Positions 58,734 through 64,000 of a DNA stretch of 64,000 nucleotides are shown piece after piece. This DNA comes from Mucilaginibacter tundrae (GTDB lineage Bacteria; Bacteroidota; Bacteroidia; Sphingobacteriales; Sphingobacteriaceae). The position numbers and the translations under genes are program-made. Under the pieces are notes generated by a model. That model worked only from the letters and a program-made list of their open reading frames with translations, had not been told where the DNA came from and searched no databases. Position 1 is the first letter of the stretch. Every line of letters begins with the position of its first letter. The stretch is taken from positions 1 to 64,000 of the forward strand of contig NZ_JACCBZ010000011.1 in the NCBI RefSeq assembly GCF_013408825.1. Reading direction: 5' to 3'.

Positions 58734-59240
58734 TTAATCTATTGCTATATATTCTTTAGATATCAGCATAAATAAATGATCATTATCTATTGATTCATCA
58801 AAACATTCAGTAAGCAGTTGGCTTACCTCTTCCATTTTTAATTTCTTAGCTATCATTTTTAACATGCTGCATGCGCTTATGTTTATGTGTTCTAATAATT
58901 GGAGATACGACATAAGGTCCATATCAGTAAGTATGGGCAGTTCCTGGGCTTCATCAAGGCAAAAATTATCTTTAACAATAGATTTTATCGGATTGCAGTT
59001 TTTATCGGAAGGCTTCTCATGGATAAGCTCATATATCGCCTCCATCCGTTCAATTTGCCTTTTAATGTCGTCCCAAAACTCCTGTATTGCCATTTGCAAC
59101 GATTCAAATGATGCTACAGATATTAAGTGACCAAGATGTTGGTTTAAATAGCATTTGCCAAAGTATATTCGGTTTAAATTATGTACAAAAACATGTTTTA
59201 GTACTTCTGTGTCTAAATAATGGGAGGATTTAGGGGCCAT
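58734..59240 (-). CDS. Divergent DUF892-like (ferritin-like) helical protein
   Basis: 168 residues, all helical. The pattern LKHVFVHNLNRIYFGKCYLN, then FWDDIKRQIERMEAIYELI, the Cys-containing spacer and LEHINISACSMLKMIAKKL follows the four-helix DUF892/YciE group. Expected carboxylate ligands are replaced (Lys for Glu in YFGK), so iron binding is doubtful. The family is linked to stress; the role is unknown. Assignment is tentative. Confidence 0.55.
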   Translation of the reverse strand: MAPKSSHYLDTEVLKHVFVHNLNRIYFGKCYLNQHLGHLISVASFESLQMAIQEFWDDIKRQIERMEAIYELIHEKPSDKNCNPIKSIVKDNFCLDEAQELPILTDMDLMSYLQLLEHINISACSMLKMIAKKLKMEEVSQLLTECFDESIDNDHLFMLISKEYIAID

Positions 59241-59420
59241 GATGTTTACGTTAATATTTATTAAGCTTTGTTTAACTGTAAGCTTTATTCTAACACGCGG
59301 CTATAGATGCAAGATACTTAGCCTGCTCAAAAATAAAACTAATAATCTGATAATATAGTATGTTTTATTTTTAGTAGTTAGTGGTAATATAGGGGTACAT
59401 TTGCAATAGAAATATAAAAT

Positions 59421-60368
59421 ATGAAATACAAATTAGGAGATTTTGTGCGCTTTGTTGATGAAAAAATGGAAGGTTTTGTAACCCGAATTATTGATGAGCA
59501 AATGATTGGCGTTACAGGCGAAGATGATTTTGAGATACCAGTTTTAGCGAGCAAAGTGACCTACGTGCACGGCTATCAGGCCGATGGCTCCAAAAGTACT
59601 GTAGAGGATCTATCCACACAAACACCTGTAGCTGAATTTGTCACCAAAGGTGTTTACCTGGGATTGGCTAATGATGCAAAGGCTAATTCCGTTATCCATT
59701 TTTATTTGATAAACGATACCTCGTTCCACTTACTTGCAGCTTTAACAACTGAGGGCGTGCAAAAATACAAAGGCGAATTTGCTGAAATTATCGCACCCAA
59801 AAAAGCGGTAAAAATATACTCGGCGCAATTGGCTGATATGCAGTTATGGCCAAAATTTATATTTAATATCACATTTTATACTACCCAAAATATTAAGCCG
59901 GAAACACCGCTTTTAATAACCGAAAAGTTAAAAGCTAAAGATTTGGCAGGAGCTAAAAAGAAACTGCCTGTGCTTGATGCGCAAGGTTGGTTAATACAGC
60001 TTGATGAACCCGAATTAGTTATAGATGCGCAAAAACTGAAAGAAAGTTTTCATAAACCCGCCGAAGAGAAAAAGGAAATAGGAAGGCCGACCGGAGAAGT
60101 GGATTTGCACATTGAAAAACTGCGCGACGATTATCAGTTTTTGCAAAGCTCCGAAATATTGAATATCCAACTGGCATATTTTAATAAGGCATTGGATGCG
60201 GCCATTGTGCACCAACTGCCTGATATTACTTTTATACACGGATCGGGCAACGGCACGTTAAGAATGGAATTGCATAAATTATTAAGCAAGAATAACCGCA
60301 TCCAAACTTTTATGGATGCCCGTAAAGAGAAATTTGGTTATGGCGCTACAAAAGTGGTGTTAAAGTAA
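59421..60368 (+). CDS. DUF2027/Smr-domain protein
   Basis: 315 residues. The N-terminal KYKLGDFVRFVDEKMEGFVTRI is a small SH3-like start, a middle beta domain follows (about 75-160), and the C-terminal Smr domain has VDLHIEKL (the D-L-H motif) and ITFIHGSGNGTLR (H-G-x-G-x-G). Smr domains are nicking or RNA-cleaving nucleases in MutS2-like proteins, and here it stands without MutS. The family is conserved in Bacteroidota. Its substrate is unknown. Confidence 0.9.
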   Translation: MKYKLGDFVRFVDEKMEGFVTRIIDEQMIGVTGEDDFEIPVLASKVTYVHGYQADGSKSTVEDLSTQTPVAEFVTKGVYLGLANDAKANSVIHFYLINDTSFHLLAALTTEGVQKYKGEFAEIIAPKKAVKIYSAQLADMQLWPKFIFNITFYTTQNIKPETPLLITEKLKAKDLAGAKKKLPVLDAQGWLIQLDEPELVIDAQKLKESFHKPAEEKKEIGRPTGEVDLHIEKLRDDYQFLQSSEILNIQLAYFNKALDAAIVHQLPDITFIHGSGNGTLRMELHKLLSKNNRIQTFMDARKEKFGYGATKVVLK

Positions 60369-60370
60369 GA

Positions 60371-60775
60371 TTATTTCTTTCTCCAGCCATCAACAGAAAT
60401 AGTGTTGTAAGGCAAAAAATAATACAGCAAAGCCAAATAAGCACTGTACATTAGTTGTATAAACACATTATCCCATTGCCCAAGCGATGTTGAACCGAAA
60501 ATTAACGCAAGCATAACAATTACCCCCGATATGGTGGCAAAGCGGGTGAAAAGGCCTAATAGTAATAAAATTCCAAGTAATAGCTCAACAAAGGGTAGCC
60601 CCAGGCTAAATGGCTGTACCAGCGCGCCGGGTATAAACGATTTGCTGAAGCTATTCACCATTCCTGCGCTAAATTTTGCCAGTATAGGCAATCTTTGCAA
60701 TCCGTGGCCTAAAAAACTCATTCCTATAGGTAGGCGAGCCAGTAAGTAAGTGGTGCTTTCTCTTGTCATTATCAT
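60371..60775 (-). CDS. DoxX-family membrane protein
   Basis: 134 residues, four helices. LLARLPIGMSFLGHGLQRLP and FVELLLGILLLLGLFTRFATISG are the DoxX signature segments. Family members are quinone-related or redox-linked membrane proteins of unclear function. Convergent with the Smr gene, two bases between stops. Confidence 0.93.
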   Translation of the reverse strand: MIMTRESTTYLLARLPIGMSFLGHGLQRLPILAKFSAGMVNSFSKSFIPGALVQPFSLGLPFVELLLGILLLLGLFTRFATISGVIVMLALIFGSTSLGQWDNVFIQLMYSAYLALLYYFLPYNTISVDGWRKK

Positions 60776-61001
60776 TATCCTAATTTACAAAGAAGCATAT
60801 CATTAAGTTTTATAATGCTGATGATTAACAAGATTGTTGCATTAGGGGCTAGCTTTTCATTCGGATTAATTAGTGGATAATCAATTTAATTTATTGCAAA
60901 ACCCAAAGCGTTTATTGTTGTTTGGTTGCTACATAGTATCCGATATTATTATCATATTTGGCACTACTTATTATCAATAATAAACACAATACACAGTACT
61001 T

Positions 61002-62738
61002 ATGCAGGAATTAGATCCCGCCATTCTTCAAAAGGCGAACTCATGGCTACAGGGCAGTTATGATGATGATGTTAAAAAACAAGTTCAGAAACTGGTAGAT
61101 GATAAAAATTATACTGAACTGACAGATGCTTTTTACCGCGATCTTGAATTTGGTACCGGCGGCTTACGCGGCACCATGGGCCCGGGATCAAATCGGATTA
61201 ATAAGTACACCATTGGCGCGGCCACCCAAGGCCTGGCTAATCACTTGAAGAAAAGCTATCCCGGCGAAAAAATTAAAGTCGCCATAGCGCATGACAGCCG
61301 CAACAATGCCGATCTGTTTTCAAACATTACTGCTGAGGTTTTTTCAGCTAACGATATATATGTATATTTTTTCGAGGCTTTACGCCCAACGCCTGAACTT
61401 TCATTCGCGGTACGTACATTAGGTTGCAAAAGTGGGGTAATGCTTACCGCGTCGCACAATCCAAAGGAATACAATGGCTATAAAGCTTATGGAGCCGATG
61501 GAGGCCAGTTTGTATCGCCTGAGGACAAAGCGGTGATGGATGAAGTTGCTGCAATTAAGAGTATTGATGAAATTAAATTTAATAGGGTTGACGCGAATAT
61601 TGAAATAATAGGAGAAAAGATAGATAACCTGTATTTAGATAAGATCACCGAGCTATCTGTATCAAAAGAAGCTATTCAGCGTCAAAAAGATTTGAAGATA
61701 GTTTATTCGCCAATACATGGAACCGGGATAACTTTGGTGCCACAGGCGTTAAAACGTTTTGGTTTTGAGAATGTGATTTTGGTTGATGAGCAAACTACGC
61801 CTGACGGTAATTTCCCAACGGTAATTTACCCAAATCCGGAAGAAAAAGAAGCTTTAACCCTCGCACTTAAAAAAGCGCAGGAAGTTGATGCGGATTTAGT
61901 ATTAGCTACGGACCCTGACGCCGACCGAGTGGGTATCGCTGTAAAAAATACAGATAATGAGTTTGTTTTGCTTAACGGTAACCAAACCGGTGCCATGCTG
62001 ATAAATTACCTGCTAAGCGCTTGGGAAGAGAAAGGAAAACTTACTGGAAACGAGTACATTGTTAAAACCATTGTAACCACTAACCTTATCGAGGCTATTG
62101 CCAATGCTAAACAAGTTAAGTTTTATAATACGTTAACCGGCTTTAAATATATTGGCGAACTAATGACCAAATTTGAAGGTAAACAAACCTTTATAGGTGG
62201 TGGCGAAGAAAGCTATGGTTACCTGATTGGTGAGCTGGTAAGAGATAAAGATGCCATAATATCCAGCGCGTTTATTGCCGAGATGACCGCTTATTACAAA
62301 GACAAAGGCAGTAGTTTATTTGAGGCCTTGTTGAATACTTATGTAGAGTATGGTTTTTATAAAGAAAAGCTGATCTCGATCACCAAAAAAGGCAAAACAG
62401 GTGCGGAAGAGATTAAGGCGATGATGGAAAAATTCCGTACCAACCCGCCTGTTACTTTAGGTGGATCGAAGGTGATCACGCTGAAGGATTATGAAAAAGG
62501 TACTGAAACTGACCTTACTTCAAACATAACTTCAAAACTGGATTTCCCTGAATCAGACGTATTACAGTTTATTACTGCTGATGGCAGCATTATATCTGCC
62601 CGCCCGTCAGGTACTGAGCCTAAAATAAAATTCTATTGCAGCGTGAATGGCAAGTTGGAAAATGCCGCCGCTTATAAAGAAACCGATAAAAAATTAGACG
62701 ATAAGATTGCTGCGATCATGCAGGATTTGGGCGTTTAA
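61002..62738 (+). CDS. Phosphohexomutase (phosphoglucomutase/phosphomannomutase)
   Basis: 578 residues, the long bacterial alpha-PGM type. Seen: FGTGGLRGTMGPGSNRINKYT at the start, the phosphoserine loop in GVMLTASHNPKEYNGYK, the metal loop TDPDADRVG, the sugar-specificity GGGEESYGYLIG and the phosphate-binding RPSGTEPKIKFY. It interconverts hexose-1- and hexose-6-phosphates for glycogen and cell-envelope sugar synthesis. Single gene with its own terminator. Confidence 0.96.
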   Translation: MQELDPAILQKANSWLQGSYDDDVKKQVQKLVDDKNYTELTDAFYRDLEFGTGGLRGTMGPGSNRINKYTIGAATQGLANHLKKSYPGEKIKVAIAHDSRNNADLFSNITAEVFSANDIYVYFFEALRPTPELSFAVRTLGCKSGVMLTASHNPKEYNGYKAYGADGGQFVSPEDKAVMDEVAAIKSIDEIKFNRVDANIEIIGEKIDNLYLDKITELSVSKEAIQRQKDLKIVYSPIHGTGITLVPQALKRFGFENVILVDEQTTPDGNFPTVIYPNPEEKEALTLALKKAQEVDADLVLATDPDADRVGIAVKNTDNEFVLLNGNQTGAMLINYLLSAWEEKGKLTGNEYIVKTIVTTNLIEAIANAKQVKFYNTLTGFKYIGELMTKFEGKQTFIGGGEESYGYLIGELVRDKDAIISSAFIAEMTAYYKDKGSSLFEALLNTYVEYGFYKEKLISITKKGKTGAEEIKAMMEKFRTNPPVTLGGSKVITLKDYEKGTETDLTSNITSKLDFPESDVLQFITADGSIISARPSGTEPKIKFYCSVNGKLENAAAYKETDKKLDDKIAAIMQDLGV

Positions 62739-62755
62739 TTGAATCCATATTTTAT

Positions 62756-62790
62756 AAACAACCCGGGCCTGATGGTCCGGGTTGTTTAGT
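62756..62790. terminator. Bidirectional terminator after the phosphohexomutase
   Basis: AAACAACCCGG pairs perfectly with CCGGGTTGTTT around a 10-base loop, between convergent genes. Confidence 0.88.
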
Positions 62791-62791
62791 T

Positions 62792-63214
62792 TTAGGATTG
62801 TTCCTGGTTAACATAGTTCAGCATCCAGGTAACGCCAAACTGATCAGTTACCATACCAAAGAATGCACCCCAAAACTGATGGCCGAGCGGTATTCTGACT
62901 TCGCCACTTTCAGCAAATTTATTATACAGGCGGGTGTTTTCTTCTTCGCTGGCGGTATCAATATTCACCATAAAGTTACTGCCCACAATTACCGGTGGCC
63001 TGCCTGCCGGACAGTCCATACCCATTATTAAATCATCGCCAATGGGCAAAGCCATAAATAATATTTTATTGGATTGTTCCTCAGTCAGGTTCTCTGCGCC
63101 CGGCATATCTTTCATACGCGTTAGCCTTTCGAAATCGCCGCCAAATATGGACCGATAAAAATTAAACGCCTCTTCGGTTTGGCCGTTGTATACAATGGTG
63201 ATATTAGCTTTCAT
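62792..63214 (-). CDS. VOC-superfamily protein (PhnB-like)
   Basis: 140 residues, no signal peptide. Two beta-alpha-beta modules: VYNGQTEEAFNFYRSIFGGDFERLTRMKDMPG at the start and GSNFMVNIDTASEEENTRLYNKFAESG, ending HQFWGAFFGMVTDQFGVTWMLNY, which is typical of the PhnB/3-demethylubiquinone-9 methyltransferase-like subgroup. The substrate is unknown. Single gene. Confidence 0.92.
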   Translation of the reverse strand: MKANITIVYNGQTEEAFNFYRSIFGGDFERLTRMKDMPGAENLTEEQSNKILFMALPIGDDLIMGMDCPAGRPPVIVGSNFMVNIDTASEEENTRLYNKFAESGEVRIPLGHQFWGAFFGMVTDQFGVTWMLNYVNQEQS

Positions 63215-63323
63215 GTTGATACTTGGTTAGTATAACAAATATAGTGATGACCTTTAATTTAAAACATTAAATTATGAATTACCGTTCCCGCTTTGATACA
63301 GTTTTTTATAAAATGCAGTTATA

Positions 63324-63359
63324 AAAAAGGATAGCCGTTATATACAACTATCCCTTTTA
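63324..63359 (-). terminator. Terminator after the GH16 gene
   Basis: AAAAAGGATAG and CTATCCCTTTT arms (one mismatch), directly beyond the GH16 stop on the minus strand. Confidence 0.7.
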
Positions 63360-63375
63360 TTGAGGAGGATTTATT

Positions 63376-64000
63376 CTATTGATAAACCCTTACATAATCC
63401 ACCTGCATACTTGAGCTTACAAAATTTGGATCAACTGTCCCACCGAAATCGCCTCCCATCGCTATATTAAATATAAAGAAGAATGGGGCATTAAATGGTA
63501 GCGCCGGATTATTTTGAACAGTTTGGAAAACTACACCGTCAACTGATATTTGAACTGCTGTTGGTGACCACTGCAAACCATAAATATGGAATTGAGTTGA
63601 TGTGTTTTGTACCGTTGTAGTGCCCTGATTGCCATTAGCACCTGAGTGCCCCGGATAATGCAACGTACCATATACAGTAGTTGGGTTTTTACCGATCTGC
63701 TCCATTATATCCATTTCGCCGCAAGCTGGCCATGCTTGCGTGGCATAATCCTGCCCAAGCATCCATAACGCCGGCCAGGTTCCTAAACCTGATGGCAACA
63801 TCGCTCTTATTTCAACCCTTCCGTAAGTGAAGGAAAATTTTGCATCTGTTACAATACGGGCCGAACTATATTGATAACCAGCGCTATTTTCTTTTATGGC
63901 GGTTATTTTTAATACTCCATTTTGCACTATAACGTTAGCTGGATCACTGGTGTAGTTTTCCAGTTCGTTATTACCCCAGCCGCTATTGTTGCCCAGGTTA
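63376..64000 (-). CDS. Glycoside hydrolase family 16 beta-glucanase (5' end beyond the window)
   Basis: At least 208 residues, entering from the right edge with no start in the window (the frame reads on as NLGNNSGWGNNELENYTSD). The active site is GEMDIMEQIG (E-x-D-x-x-E, 63675-63710 region). SARIVTDAKFSFTYGRVEIRAMLP and GTWPALWML are the typical GH16 N-terminal parts, and the C-terminal DYVRVYQ closes the jelly roll. It probably cleaves laminarin or lichenan. The N-terminal signal is not visible. Confidence 0.93.
   Translation of the reverse strand, partial: NLGNNSGWGNNELENYTSDPANVIVQNGVLKITAIKENSAGYQYSSARIVTDAKFSFTYGRVEIRAMLPSGLGTWPALWMLGQDYATQAWPACGEMDIMEQIGKNPTTVYGTLHYPGHSGANGNQGTTTVQNTSTQFHIYGLQWSPTAVQISVDGVVFQTVQNNPALPFNAPFFFIFNIAMGGDFGGTVDPNFVSSSMQVDYVRVYQ

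Overview
The window looks like a chromosomal segment of a Bacteroidota bacterium of the family Sphingobacteriaceae, most like Mucilaginibacter or Pedobacter. This is judged from the protein families (DUF6515, DUF3570/DUF4266, C10 peptidase, GH16, DoxX, oleate hydratase), lipoprotein signals of the 'C-K-K' type, the near absence of strong Shine-Dalgarno sites, and the abundant GTCATTCTGAGCG-type inverted repeats. No rRNA, tRNA or CRISPR array was found.

Layout. 1-78 is one end of an IS21-type insertion sequence. 122-5586 is an AT-rich accessory block: a JmjC/cupin_8 protein with ankyrin tail, a luciferase-like monooxygenase, an erythromycin esterase-like protein and two glycosyltransferases. 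A 51/52-bp direct repeat (5641 and 18709), each copy followed by a hairpin, brackets about 13 kb. Inside are an unfamiliar envelope locus (6224-12725: a barrel-like protein, a pepsin-like lipoprotein, two unknown envelope proteins, a trypsin-like protease and a dead protease fused to a barrel-like domain), copy 1 of an Hsp20 block, and an ene-reductase/SDR/AraC group. A RiPP-precursor-like ORF and copy 2 of the Hsp20 block follow. The Hsp20 block (about 1.8 kb, hsp20 + DUF6515 + a 97-aa protein) is a direct duplication; the small coupled membrane gene at its end survives only in copy 2.

22.8-32 kb is the most coherent regulatory system. A histidine kinase whose PAS domain carries the FixL heme-pocket residues overlaps a gene for a response regulator fused to a Crp/Fnr-type domain with an FNR-like E-x-x-S-R recognition helix. 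Four FNR-like palindromes (TGATG-N2-[CT][AG]TCA) lie in front of two universal stress protein transcripts (one with oleate hydratase and a DUF1275 protein), a small membrane protein and a small secreted protein/L,D-transpeptidase-scaffold pair. I infer a compact oxygen-responsive regulon, a FixL-FixJ-FixK circuit compressed to two proteins.

32-41.5 kb holds a GT39-like membrane protein, a C10 peptidase lipoprotein, a kinase with eleven 21-residue repeats, and a probable envelope redox module (thioredoxin, DUF3570, DUF4266, ApbE flavin transferase, cytochrome b, VIT-type transporter). 41.7-64 kb is mostly ordinary core genome: beta-helix lipoprotein, AI-2E permease, AlkB, metallophosphoesterase, type III PKS with an ICMT-like methyltransferase, S10 and M1 peptidases, lysA and aspartate kinase, cold-shock protein, Smr protein, DoxX, phosphohexomutase and a GH16 glucanase cut by the window edge.
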